Source: Erwinia sorbitola
Lineage (GTDB): Bacteria > Pseudomonadota > Gammaproteobacteria > Enterobacterales > Enterobacteriaceae
Assembly (NCBI RefSeq): GCF_009738185.1
Contig: NZ_CP046509.1
Span: forward strand, 2,297,501 to 2,361,500
Length of the DNA stretch: 64,000 nt
Direction: 5' to 3'
The stretch's first letter is position 1, and the number at the start of each line of letters is the position of its first letter. Below are positions 42,893 through 51,274 of this stretch, in pieces. The notes beneath the pieces are model-generated. The model saw only the letters and a program-made list of their open reading frames with translations. It made no database searches and was not told where the DNA came from. Both the position numbers and the translations under genes were made by a program.

Positions 42893-42928
42893 ATCGCCCA
42901 CACATCGAAACGGCAGTGTGGGCGATAG
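42891..42928. repeat. 13-bp perfect inverted repeat at the cassette border
   Basis: The arms CTATCGCCCACAC and GTGTGGGCGATAG flank a 12-base loop, starting at the last two bases of the duplicated AEC fragment. It may end the minus-strand immunity transcript or be a trace of the recombination event. Confidence 0.6.
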
Positions 42929-42982
42929 GATAAACATGTAAATCTGAAGCCAGCTAAAATTTTGCAAAAATATAAATGAACA

Positions 42983-43270
42983 TTACCTAATGAAGAAAAA
43001 CAGGAATGCCAAAACTGTCATGATTCCTGTTGCCCATTTCCATTTTTTGGATTTTTCAAAGTAAAAAAAGACTATCTGAGATATGAAGATAAAAAACAAT
43101 ATTATTCCACTAAAAACCTTTCCATTATCACTGCTATTATTTAGTGAACCTTGAGGAATCGTCGGATCCATATCGTATACCACATCGTATTTATCCACCA
43201 TAGATAAATAAATCAGTACCATGCACAGTAGATAGAAAAGAATAAATAAAATCCTAATAAACTTATTCAT
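42983..43270 (-). CDS. small membrane protein, candidate immunity protein
   Basis: A 95-residue protein with three hydrophobic segments (RILFILFYLLCMVLIYL, SGIILFFIFISQIVFFYF and GIMTVLAFLFFFI) and a 30-residue acidic loop after the first. It is strongly AT-rich in codon use compared with its neighbours. It follows the lysozyme-like gene by 12 bases. A membrane partner encoded right after a cell-wall-active protein fits an immunity protein that protects the periplasm. No family is recognised. Confidence 0.65.
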   Translation of the reverse strand: MNKFIRILFILFYLLCMVLIYLSMVDKYDVVYDMDPTIPQGSLNNSSDNGKVFSGIILFFIFISQIVFFYFEKSKKWKWATGIMTVLAFLFFFIR

Positions 43271-43282
43271 ATCATCTTAACC

Positions 43283-43954
43283 CTATTGCCAGATCAGCCT
43301 ATTAAAGTGTTGCCAATTTTTCACAATAAAATCACCATATCGCGTATCTTTTTTGATACTTTCCAGGCTTGGGTTGGTGCCCCGGTTATATCTGGCTCCA
43401 ATAATTTTTACATCATTCATACTAAGCTGAGATGGTAACTTGTCATAGTCGGCAAGTTGACGTAAGTGCATAGCCGCGAGGTTGATATTATAGGTGTCTT
43501 TTTCAAGACACTGCGACAGTACGCGGAGTTCTGATGTGCTCATCTGGTCTGCATTGAGGCCCATAGTTTTAGCGGCTGTACGCAGTTGCATACTGACGAA
43601 TCCAAACGAGGTTTTAGCCGGTGGAGAGGTTACAGTGAAATTACGGTCGATATAGGCTGGCCCGCTCCAATCTATGACGCGAACCTCAAAAGCAAAACGA
43701 TCTATAATATTTGGATCTCCGCCTACCTCAATCCAGCAGACACCAGCGAGTAATTCTGGGGGAAGTTTATAGCGAAGAGCAGTCGATCTGATCTGCGAAC
43801 TATGTTTTTTGACCCAGGTGTCTTTAAAACCTCTGGCATAGTGTCTGCCGCCGCCGAATCTTTCAGGAAGGACTTTCCAGCGGAATACATCAAGAAAAGT
43901 CCATGAAGGTGATTTTGTCATCACCCTGCATTGTTCAAAGTTACGCATGTCCAT
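43283..43954 (-). CDS. lysozyme/lytic-transglycosylase-like protein, candidate effector
   Basis: A 223-residue protein without a signal peptide. From about residue 55 it follows the lysozyme-like/SLT pattern: RYKLPPELLAGVCWIEVGG with a probable catalytic Glu76, TSFGFVSMQLRTAAKTMG in place of the usual GLMQ motif, YNINLAAMHLRQLAD, and IIGARYNRGT in place of AAYNAG. GGAGG lies 7 bases before the ATG. With no signal and a membrane partner downstream, a secreted (for example type VI) peptidoglycan effector is plausible. A phage-type muramidase is an alternative. Confidence 0.7.
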   Translation of the reverse strand: MDMRNFEQCRVMTKSPSWTFLDVFRWKVLPERFGGGRHYARGFKDTWVKKHSSQIRSTALRYKLPPELLAGVCWIEVGGDPNIIDRFAFEVRVIDWSGPAYIDRNFTVTSPPAKTSFGFVSMQLRTAAKTMGLNADQMSTSELRVLSQCLEKDTYNINLAAMHLRQLADYDKLPSQLSMNDVKIIGARYNRGTNPSLESIKKDTRYGDFIVKNWQHFNRLIWQ

Positions 43955-44311
43955 ATAAAAACCTCCATTTATTTCTCTCTGATGCTCAATGAAAAATCAC
44001 GTTAAAAACTTTCGACTCTGAGAGCCTCAAAGAAACTCGAAAACCTGCTCGCCGCCATACTTTTAGTTATCTGATAAATCAGTCCATACGCTTATTTTAT
44101 GCGACATATGAGAACCGTAAACAACCAAAAAAATATGTTTCATTTTTACAATCATATCGATGCCCAGACTCTTTGGTTCATAAAAGCAAATCAATGACTG
44201 ATAAATATAACCATGATCGGCGTAAGGAATGGAAGGTCTTGGCAGTATAAAACTGCCCTGTTTTGCAGGGGTTTTGCAGAAGAGCTTTTTAACCCCGACA
44301 TTTCCCCTTAC
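43955..44311. other. AT-rich upstream part of the cassette
   Basis: About 355 bases without a gene; it holds the promoter side of the lysozyme-like gene. Near the AEC end are two adjacent plus-strand hairpins, GGCAGT / ACTGCC (44241-44257) and CCCTG / CAGGG (44256-44270), the second followed by GTTTTG. They look like a small terminator structure. Confidence 0.45.
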
Positions 44312-45268
44312 TCACCCATACACCCAATCCATCGTAAGCATCAGAACTGGCGTGGTAATTGCTGAAAAAAGCGTGGTCAGCAGCATACTCGTCGCCGCCG
44401 GGCCGGTCAGCGCGTTAAACTGCTGTGACATCAGATAAACGTTAACGCCTACCGCCATTGAGGCCAGCAGCACCACCACCTTACTTTCCAGCGGTGGCAG
44501 GCCGATCATCCATGCAAGCCCCCACACCACCAGCGGCTGCACGATAAGTTTGATAGCGCTCAGGGCATAACTGATCGCCAACCCGTCTTTAATCCGGTAT
44601 CCCGCCAGGCTCATTCCCAGCGCCACCAGCGCCAGAGGCACAGCAATCTGCCCCAGCATGGTCACGGGCTGGTCGATAAACTGTGGCAGCGGCAGGCCGG
44701 TAAGACTGAACAAGGTACCGGAAAGAATGCCAATAATTAGCGGATTTTTCAGTACGCTGATGGCGGTATTGCCGAAGCCTCTGAGGTTTAGCGCACCGTG
44801 TTTAAACCACTCCACCGAAACAGTTGCCAGCGTCCAGAGAATTAAACCATTAAATACCAGTACCAGTGCGACGGAGGGGATAGCCGCATCACCCAGCATC
44901 ACGCGGGCAATAGGCAGGCCGAGAAGAACGTTATTGGAGAAGATGCCGCCGAGGGCAAATACCGAGCCGGAAATACCGTCGAGCTTAAATGCCCGCGATG
45001 CCACGACCCTGCCAAGTAAAAAAACCAGCAGGCAGCCGCCAAAAAAAGCGAGCAGCAGACGAGCATCCACCGGGGGGCCGTTGCTGAAATCACACATCAG
45101 ACGAAATAACATCGCCGGTAATGCCACACGAAACACCAGACGGTTGATGGCGCTGGTAATACTCTCAGGCCACTGACGCCAGCGCACCAGCAGCCATCCA
45201 AGAGCAATCAGTACAAACAGCGGCATGGCGATAAAGATCTGATGCAGCAGCGTGGCAAGTAGCGACAT
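44312..45268 (-). CDS. AEC-family (auxin efflux carrier-type) transporter
   Basis: About 318 residues with ten hydrophobic segments of the AEC/YfdV family: LGWLLVRWRQWPESI, VFALGGIFSNNVLLGLPI and LVALGMSLAGYRIKDGLA. ATGs at 45268 and 45277 are both possible; GGA lies 8 bases before 45268. Members export organic anions or peptides, and the substrate is unknown here. Its last 78 bases are duplicated 1.4 kb away on the other side of the lysozyme-like cassette, so the gene itself was left intact by the insertion. Confidence 0.88.
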   Translation of the reverse strand: MSLLATLLHQIFIAMPLFVLIALGWLLVRWRQWPESITSAINRLVFRVALPAMLFRLMCDFSNGPPVDARLLLAFFGGCLLVFLLGRVVASRAFKLDGISGSVFALGGIFSNNVLLGLPIARVMLGDAAIPSVALVLVFNGLILWTLATVSVEWFKHGALNLRGFGNTAISVLKNPLIIGILSGTLFSLTGLPLPQFIDQPVTMLGQIAVPLALVALGMSLAGYRIKDGLAISYALSAIKLIVQPLVVWGLAWMIGLPPLESKVVVLLASMAVGVNVYLMSQQFNALTGPAATSMLLTTLFSAITTPVLMLTMDWVYG

Positions 45269-45306
45269 GGAAATCATCCGTCAGGGCCGGTAAAACCCGG
45301 CCGCTA

Positions 45307-46326
45307 TTAAATTAGTCGGGCAGCGCGCAGCTCCGCTTTCAGATAGGCGTAATACACCGGAGCAGCCACCACTCCGGCCAGGCCAAAGGCCGATTCAAAT
45401 ACCAGCATAGCGAGCAGAATTTCCCATGTCTTGGCACTGATACGGCTACCGAAAATTCGCGCATTGATAAAGTATTCCAGCTTGTGGATCAGCACGAGGT
45501 AAATCAGCGCAATCAGTGCAGCCTCAAGGGAAATAGAGAGACCGATCAGCACAATTACAGTATTCGAGATCAGATTGCCGATAATCGGCAGCAGTCCGGC
45601 AATAAAGGTCAGTACCACCACGGTTTTGGCAAACGGGAAGTGCAGACCAAACATCGGCAGTACGCCAAACAGGAAGCCACAGGTGAGCACAGTATTCACC
45701 AGCGACACTTTAATCTGTGCAAATACCACATTATGGAACGCCGCCGCGAGGGTAGATAAACGATCCAGCATTGCCTGTTTCAGCGGTGCTTCCGGTCGTA
45801 CTGCGCCGCTGTTGCGCAGCGAGATGATCGCCCCAAGCAGCATGCCAATCAGCATGGTGGCAAAGGTATGTGCAGCGCTACGACCAAAAGTCTGCACCAC
45901 AACAAGATGTTCACGCAGCCAGGTCACCACCTGATTTTGCAGCTCATCAATATCAGACGGCAAATAGCGGGTGACTACCGGCGACAGCGTATGCTGCGCA
46001 TCTTCCAGTAACTTACTGGCGGTGGCATGAAATGCGGCGGGGTTTTGGAAATCGTGCAACAGGAAACCGATAAGTTTGGTTATACCGGTAACCAGGGAGA
46101 GAATAATCACCACGCTGAGGAACATGATACTGATCCAGCGGGCAATCGGCCCTTTCACCAGGCGCTCAACCAGCGGCGTCAGGGCAAGGATGGTTTCATA
46201 GACGATAAATCCGGCAAGAAAACAGGGCAGCAAACGAAGCGGGAAGATGGCGAACAGCGCAATAAAAATAAGTCCGTAGCTGGCGATCTGACATAACTGT
46301 GCCCGATTAACGTTACGTATTTCCAT
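45307..46326 (-). CDS. AI-2E family transporter (PerM/YdiK type)
   Basis: A 339-residue polytopic membrane protein of the AI-2E exporter family. It has hydrophobic segments at the N-terminus (YGLIFIALFAIFPLRLLPCF), a central soluble helical part (KLLEDAQHTLSPVVTRYLP) and conserved C-terminal helices (FIAGLLPIIGNLISNTVIVL, HKLEYFINARIFGSRI). AGGA lies 6 bases before the ATG at 46326. Members include TqsA and sodium/proton antiporters; the substrate is not predictable. It is separate from the AEC gene, which is 38 bases further on in the same direction and possibly co-transcribed. Confidence 0.87.
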   Translation of the reverse strand: MEIRNVNRAQLCQIASYGLIFIALFAIFPLRLLPCFLAGFIVYETILALTPLVERLVKGPIARWISIMFLSVVIILSLVTGITKLIGFLLHDFQNPAAFHATASKLLEDAQHTLSPVVTRYLPSDIDELQNQVVTWLREHLVVVQTFGRSAAHTFATMLIGMLLGAIISLRNSGAVRPEAPLKQAMLDRLSTLAAAFHNVVFAQIKVSLVNTVLTCGFLFGVLPMFGLHFPFAKTVVVLTFIAGLLPIIGNLISNTVIVLIGLSISLEAALIALIYLVLIHKLEYFINARIFGSRISAKTWEILLAMLVFESAFGLAGVVAAPVYYAYLKAELRAARLI

Positions 46327-46401
46327 GACCAATCCTGTCTGAAAAACAAAAAATGAAGCGAATTCAGACAGTATACTATGCGGCCGCCAGATTTTGCTGA
46401 A

Positions 46402-47073
46402 TTAACGGCGATGCGCCAGTCTTCTGACCAGGCGATCGCCCATCATCTGAACGCCCTGCACCATCAGTACCAGTACCACCACGGTGCCAATCATCACCGG
46501 CTGATTGAAACGCTGATAACCATAACGGATCGCCAGATCGCCTAAACCCCCGCCGCCAATCACTCCGGCCATGGATGAAAAACCAATCAACATCACCAGC
46601 GTAAGCGTCATCCCTGCCAGCAGCGCGGGCAACGCCTCAGGCAGCAGTACTTTACTGACCACGTGCCATCCGCTGCCACCCATGGAGACGATCGCTTCAA
46701 TGCGCCCTTTGGCTACTTCATCCAGCGCATTTTCAACGATTCGGGCAAAAAATGGGATGGCTCCCAGAGTAATGGGCACCACTGCCGCAGCGCTGCCCAG
46801 CGTGGTTCCTACAATAAGGCGGGTTAGTGGGATCAGCGCAATCAGCAGCACCACAAATGGCAGCGAGCGCCCGATATTGACCACCGTCCCCAACAACGCA
46901 TTCAGATGCGGCAGCGGCAAAATGCTGTTGCGACGGCTGATAAACAGCAGTACGCCCAACGGTAAGCCAATCAGCAGGGTAAACAGCCCGGCCAGCCCCA
47001 CCATATAGAGGGTTTCCAGCGTGGCAGTGGCGATCATCTGCCAAAGTTCATTCAGATCTAAGCTACTGCGCAC
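46402..47073 (-). CDS. MetI-type ABC transporter permease
   Basis: A 223-residue permease of the methionine-uptake (MetI) family. It has five hydrophobic segments and an EAA loop at LDEVAKGRIEAIVSMGGSGWHV. It starts with GTG after GAGG and overlaps the ATPase gene by 16 bases. It is the last gene of the oxygenase-binding protein-ATPase-permease operon. Confidence 0.9.
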   Translation of the reverse strand: MRSSLDLNELWQMIATATLETLYMVGLAGLFTLLIGLPLGVLLFISRRNSILPLPHLNALLGTVVNIGRSLPFVVLLIALIPLTRLIVGTTLGSAAAVVPITLGAIPFFARIVENALDEVAKGRIEAIVSMGGSGWHVVSKVLLPEALPALLAGMTLTLVMLIGFSSMAGVIGGGGLGDLAIRYGYQRFNQPVMIGTVVVLVLMVQGVQMMGDRLVRRLAHRR

Positions 47074-47849
47074 AGTTCACCTCTGCTGATACCATGCCGT
47101 TGCAGGAAATGCTGTTCGGCCAGCGGATCGTGCAGCAAGGCCTTACGCAGGGCCGAATCCGGCTGCCGGAGCAGCGTACTGAGTGCCCCGCTTTCAACAA
47201 TTTTTCCCCCTTCCAGCAGTGCGGCGCGATCGCAAATTGCTTTCACCACTTCCAGCTGATGAGTGATCATGACAATCGTCAGACCAAACTGCTGATTAAT
47301 CTGTTGCAGCAGCGCCAGCACTGAAGCGGTGGTTTCAACATCCAGAGCGCTGGTCGCTTCGTCACACAGCAAATATCCGGGCTGTGCCGCCAGCGCCCGT
47401 GCAATTCCTACCCGCTGCTGCTGACCGCCGGAAAGCTGTGAGGGAAAAACGTCTGCTTTGTTGCTCAGTCCCACCAAATCCAGCAGCTCCGCGACGCGTG
47501 CCCGCCGCTGTGCCCCTTTCACACCGGCAATTTCCAGCGGCACCGCCACATTACCTGCCACGGTGCGCGAATGCAGCAAGTTGAAATGCTGAAAGATCAT
47601 ACCGCTACGCCGTCGCTGCTGGCGCAGTGCAGCCAGGCTCAAACGGGTGATATCTTCACCGTCGATGCACACCCGACCGGTATCGGGGCGTTCAAGCAGA
47701 TTAAGGCAGCGGATCAGGGTACTTTTCCCCGCGCCGCTGCGGCCGAGAATGCCGAATATCGATCCGTCCGGAACGGTCAGTGAGACGTTATCCAGCGCCG
47801 GAGGCTGATCGGGACTGAAGCGTCTGGAGACATTCTCAATTTCAATCAT
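47058..47849 (-). CDS. MetN-type ABC transporter ATPase
   Basis: A 263-residue ATPase: Walker A GRSGAGKST, signature LSGGQQQRVGIARAL, Walker B LLCDEATSALD, H-loop MITHQLEVV. It is shorter than E. coli MetN (343 residues) and lacks most of the C-terminal ACT-like domain that gives methionine feedback inhibition. It starts one base after the binding-protein stop. This argues for a transporter of MetN type that is not regulated by methionine and may carry another sulfur or amino-acid-like substrate. Confidence 0.9.
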   Translation of the reverse strand: MIEIENVSRRFSPDQPPALDNVSLTVPDGSIFGILGRSGAGKSTLIRCLNLLERPDTGRVCIDGEDITRLSLAALRQQRRRSGMIFQHFNLLHSRTVAGNVAVPLEIAGVKGAQRRARVAELLDLVGLSNKADVFPSQLSGGQQQRVGIARALAAQPGYLLCDEATSALDVETTASVLALLQQINQQFGLTIVMITHQLEVVKAICDRAALLEGGKIVESGALSTLLRQPDSALRKALLHDPLAEQHFLQRHGISRGELCAVA

Positions 47850-47850
47850 G

Positions 47851-48657
47851 TTAGTGCCCTGCCACCGGGATTACCGATCCTTTATAATTCTGCTGAATAA
47901 ACTCAGCTACCTGCTTCGATTCCAGATCTTTTGCCAGCTGTTTAATCCGGGGATCGTTAGCCAGCTGCGGCGTAGTCACCAGGATATTGGCATACGGATT
48001 ATTTTTTGCACTTTCCAGACCTAACGCGTCCTTCGCCGGGGTCAGCCCCGCTTCCAGCGCATAGTTGCCATTAATGACCGCCAGATCGACATCATCCAGC
48101 GCCCGGGGGATCTGCGGTGATTCCACCTCAAGTATTTTCAGATGCTTTGGATTGGTGGCGATATCTTTTGGCGTCGCCTGGTCTTTCGCCGGGTCGCCGA
48201 AGCCGGGTTTTAACGTAATCAGCCCCTGACTTTGCAGCAGGTAGAGCGCGCGACTCAGGTTGGTAACGTTATTGGGCACCGCTACCGTGCCTTTATCCGG
48301 CACTTGTTGCAGGCTTTTTACTTTGCGGGAGTAGATGCCTAGCGGTTCAATATGCACCGTCGCCGCCACGATAAATTTCTGCCCAAGAGCCTTTTCCTGA
48401 TCGCGCAGGTATGGCACATGCTGGAAGTAGTTAGCATCAACATCGCCATGAGCCAGCAGTTCGTTGGCGTTTATACCGCTGGTCAGTTCAATAATTTTAA
48501 TATCGAGTGACGGGTCGATTTTCTTAACATAGTTAAGAATTTCTGCGTGAGGTACGGCATCTGCCGCAATTCGCAGTGTCTCTGCCGCCTGAGCTGAAAA
48601 AGCCAGAGTAAGGGATAAGGCGATCCCTGCTAAAGAGAATGGTGCATGTCTGATCAT
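47851..48657 (-). CDS. MetQ/NlpA-family substrate-binding protein
   Basis: A 268-residue binding protein of the NlpA/MetQ family: VPHAEILNYVKKIDPSL, ELLAHGDVDANYFQHVPYL, TVAVPNNVTNLSRALYLLQ and VDLAVINGNYALEAGL. The signal peptide ends FSAQA and has no lipobox Cys, so the protein is probably a soluble periplasmic protein, whereas MetQ itself is usually a lipoprotein. AAGGA lies 6 bases from the ATG. Confidence 0.9.
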   Translation of the reverse strand: MIRHAPFSLAGIALSLTLAFSAQAAETLRIAADAVPHAEILNYVKKIDPSLDIKIIELTSGINANELLAHGDVDANYFQHVPYLRDQEKALGQKFIVAATVHIEPLGIYSRKVKSLQQVPDKGTVAVPNNVTNLSRALYLLQSQGLITLKPGFGDPAKDQATPKDIATNPKHLKILEVESPQIPRALDDVDLAVINGNYALEAGLTPAKDALGLESAKNNPYANILVTTPQLANDPRIKQLAKDLESKQVAEFIQQNYKGSVIPVAGH

Positions 48658-48671
48658 TGCCGTTCCTTCTG

Positions 48672-49706
48672 TTATGCGGTGTGTTGGGGTTGTTGTTGTT
48701 GTTGTAATTCCTGATACCAGCGGGCTGCGACGTCCGGATGGGAGCGCAGCCGCCCTTTCAGATAGTTCCAGCCCACATCCCGCAACAGCGGATTGAGCGG
48801 ATCGCTTGCCGGACCGTGGGCCAGGGAGGCAATCTTTTCCGGTAGATTGAAGACGGGGACTACCGCATCCAGCTGTGCGCCGAGAAAGAAGGCGATCGAC
48901 AGCCGATCCTGTCCGTTTGGCGGAGATACCACCCGGTGTACCGTAGCGCGCAGGTAGCCATTGCTGGTCAGCTCAAGAAGTTCTCCGATATTGACCACAA
49001 ATGCGCCCTGAAGAGGCAGTGCATCTACCCAGCGATCCGGCTCCACTTCTACCTGCAATCCGCGCTGCTGATCCTGTAACAGGAAACTCAGGAAGCCAGA
49101 ATCTTTATGCGCCCCTACCCCCTGACTGGTGGTTTCCGCAGTCTGACCGGGGTAGCGGATTAGCTTAATATGTTCGTTGGGTTTTTCGCCGTAAAGCGGA
49201 TCGAATGCATCCGGCGCCAGTTCCAGAGCCTGTGCGAAAGCCCGCAGCAAGCGCTGAGACATTGCCGTCATCTCTTTCTGCCAGTGCAGCAGGGTCGGTT
49301 TCAGTTCCGGCAGCGCTTCCGGCCACAGGTTCGGACCCTGCAAACGCTTCCAGCCAGCTTCACCAGCTTGCAGCGGCAGCGCTGGCCGCTCGGCACCGAT
49401 ATCAAACTGTTCCCGCCAGTCCGGCTGGCTGCGCGTCACCTCCGAACCCGCCCGGTTATAGCCGCGAAAGTGTGGAGAGTGGATCATCGATACCCGTTGT
49501 TTATCATCCTCTGGCAGGGCAAAAAATTGCCGGGACAGCTGCTGTACTCTGGCAGACAGCGCGGTATCAACGCCGTGATTGATCAGATAAAAAAACCCGA
49601 CGTCACGTGCGGAGCGACTCAGTTTTTGCAGAAAAGCCTGCTGCTGCTCTGCGGTGCCATCAAGCTGCGAAAAGTCGAGAATTGGTAATGAGGTAATCTG
49701 GGTCAT
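48672..49706 (-). CDS. isopenicillin-N-synthase-family 2OG-Fe(II) oxygenase
   Basis: A 344-residue non-haem iron oxygenase. The iron ligands appear as GAHKDSGFLSFLL (His and Asp) and RATVHRV (His), followed by the cosubstrate Arg in DRLSIAFF. The N-terminal DIOX_N region is PILDFSQLDG and GFFYLINHGV. I chose the ATG at 49706 because GGAG lies 5 bases upstream, not 49730. It is the first gene of the unit that continues with a MetQNI-type importer, 14 bases apart, so it probably acts on the imported compound or a derivative. A (TTG)n tract near the stop gives a Gln-rich tail. Confidence 0.88.
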   Translation of the reverse strand: MTQITSLPILDFSQLDGTAEQQQAFLQKLSRSARDVGFFYLINHGVDTALSARVQQLSRQFFALPEDDKQRVSMIHSPHFRGYNRAGSEVTRSQPDWREQFDIGAERPALPLQAGEAGWKRLQGPNLWPEALPELKPTLLHWQKEMTAMSQRLLRAFAQALELAPDAFDPLYGEKPNEHIKLIRYPGQTAETTSQGVGAHKDSGFLSFLLQDQQRGLQVEVEPDRWVDALPLQGAFVVNIGELLELTSNGYLRATVHRVVSPPNGQDRLSIAFFLGAQLDAVVPVFNLPEKIASLAHGPASDPLNPLLRDVGWNYLKGRLRSHPDVAARWYQELQQQQQPQHTA

Positions 49707-49920
49707 AGTTGCTCCGTAACGGGTCAGCAATCGCTGCGAATCTCTGTGGGAGACTATTCCGCTTTTTGGGCTGGCGGTAAAATATCAATAGTGGCAAAGG
49801 TTTACACACAGCTGAATAACGCCAGTTGGCAACAGTAGAAAGGGAGATATACGTAACGGGGAGGAGCTTGCAGTATGCGCTATGCCGGGTAGCGTGGCGC
49901 GTTAGAACGGTATCAACACT

Positions 49921-49954
49921 GACATGAACGGACGTATTGACGTCCGTTCATGTC
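49921..49954. repeat. 15-bp perfect palindrome downstream of the AraC-type gene
   Basis: The arms GACATGAACGGACGT and ACGTCCGTTCATGTC flank a 4-base loop. It begins 16 bases past the regulator stop (minus strand). No T-run follows on either strand. It is long for a chance dyad and may be a terminator, an mRNA-end stabiliser or a protein-binding site. Confidence 0.6.
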
Positions 49955-49970
49955 GCAGGGGATTTTACAG

Positions 49971-50315
49971 TCAGGCAGCGTGCGATGCGACTTGTACCTG
50001 ACGACGCCATGCGCCCGGCGACTGACCAAACTGACGTTTAAAACTACGGTTGAATGATTGCTGAGAATCAAAGCCAAAGCTGATTGCCACATCCAGAATC
50101 GGCTCACCGCCCCTTGCGAGACGTTCAGCGGATTTTTTCAGACGGCGTTCACGGATATATTCACCCAGCGCATAGCCGGTGTGCTGTTTAAACATGCGTT
50201 GCAGGTGCCATTTCGAATAGCCAGCACGAGCAGAAACCGTGTCTAAATCCATTTTCCCTTCAATATGGGTATCAATCCACTTAACGAGATCGTTAATAAA
50301 ATCATCATGGCTCAT
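49971..50315 (-). CDS. AraC-family regulator of the SoxS/MarA/Rob DNA-binding type
   Basis: A 114-residue protein made only of the two-helix-turn-helix AraC DNA-binding domain, as in SoxS, MarA and RamA: VSARAGYSKWHLQRMFKQHTG and DVAISFGFDSQQSFNRSFKRQFG. AGGGGA lies 6 bases from the ATG. Single-domain members of this group control multidrug efflux and stress genes and act by abundance. It is not clearly soxS, marA or ramA itself; no MarR- or SoxR-type gene is adjacent. Confidence 0.88.
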   Translation of the reverse strand: MSHDDFINDLVKWIDTHIEGKMDLDTVSARAGYSKWHLQRMFKQHTGYALGEYIRERRLKKSAERLARGGEPILDVAISFGFDSQQSFNRSFKRQFGQSPGAWRRQVQVASHAA

Positions 50316-50521
50316 CGGACTTCCCCTGTTTAGATTAATGCGGTGTTGTTATTAATGGGTGATGCTCAGAGCTGCTTAAAGAGCAACTTTAACGAGTGCA
50401 CTTAATAACGGTAAGACAGGCACCGCTATAATGCAAGTTTTATTGTTACATTAAACGCATTTTTCAGGCCTGTCGGGGATCGACAATATCAGGGCTGCTG
50501 GGGGAGAATTGAGGCAGGATG

Positions 50522-50547
50522 CCCCCTACAGAAAACCTCGTAGGGGG
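50522..50547 (-). terminator. candidate terminator after the Rrf2 gene
   Basis: CCCCCTAC and GTAGGGGG form an 8-bp stem with a 10-base loop, 15 bases past the Rrf2-type stop on the minus strand. No T-run follows. Confidence 0.45.
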
Positions 50548-50562
50548 ATTCTGAAAATTAAA

Positions 50563-51018
50563 TCATGATGCGCAGCGTTGATCGGGATTGAGGCTGTCAC
50601 GCTGCAAAATCTCACGCAGAGCATCGGCTACGGTGCGTTTAGCCAGCACGTCGAGGGAAGCCTGTTCGGCCTCTTTTGCCAGCTGTTTGAAGTACCAGCA
50701 GGCATTAGCACTGACCACACACAGGGCCGGAACATCCGGGCGCCCTGCCATAAGCGGTTTATCTTCGATCACAGAAGTATAAATCTCACACAGGGTGATC
50801 TGATCGGCTGGACGAGCAAGGCGAGTCGTCCCGCAGCGGCCAAGCGTGGAGACAATAATTCCGTCACGCGTCAGCGGCACCATCATTTTACGCACAAAGC
50901 TGGGATTGGCATCCAGACCATCGGCGAGAATTTTACTGGTACAACGTTGCCCCTCGCCATCCGCCTTGGCGATACACAACACCATTTGTAAAGCGGTGGG
51001 AAAGCGAATATCAAGCAT
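50563..51018 (-). CDS. Rrf2-family transcriptional regulator
   Basis: A 151-residue Rrf2-type protein: an N-terminal winged helix (FPTALQMVLCIAKADG, SKILADGLDANPSFVRKMMVPL), then GIIVSTLGRCGTTRLARPADQITLCEIY. Cys residues occur in the helix and beyond, but the three-Cys cluster of iron-sulfur members (IscR, NsrR) is not clear, so it may be a cofactor-free YwnA-like member. AGGA lies 7 bases from the ATG. It lies downstream of the oxidoreductase gene on the same strand with its own 250-base upstream region. Confidence 0.85.
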   Translation of the reverse strand: MLDIRFPTALQMVLCIAKADGEGQRCTSKILADGLDANPSFVRKMMVPLTRDGIIVSTLGRCGTTRLARPADQITLCEIYTSVIEDKPLMAGRPDVPALCVVSANACWYFKQLAKEAEQASLDVLAKRTVADALREILQRDSLNPDQRCAS

Positions 51019-51274
51019 GATGTGATCCTTGCTTCATTCTGTTCATCTGGAAACGATTCACTGTAATAAAAGCATTAAAAATCAGTCAACTATAAAACAC
51101 ATGAATTTAATAATATAACAAACTCTGACACATTTATGAAGCAACCCACTAAGCACTAATGGCGATTGATCATATCACCATGATTTGCAGGGACTTATAT
51201 CCGGCCTCGTTCAACCCACAGATACACTGGCTATAGCATGAATACTTAACAATAAGGTTCCTGTGACGGCTTGC

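Noticed and set aside
42761..42967. A 68-codon minus-strand frame across the duplicated AEC fragment
   Set aside because: It arises from the frameshifted AEC remnant plus the inverted repeat and is not a gene.
48672..48712. A (TTG)n tract at the 3' end of the oxygenase gene as a possible phase-variable repeat
   Set aside because: Triplet units keep the reading frame, and the position at the C-terminal tail makes on/off switching unlikely.
50316..50520. A mar/sox box upstream of the SoxS-like gene
   Set aside because: A GTGCAC followed by TTAAAG is present, but the spacing does not fit the consensus.
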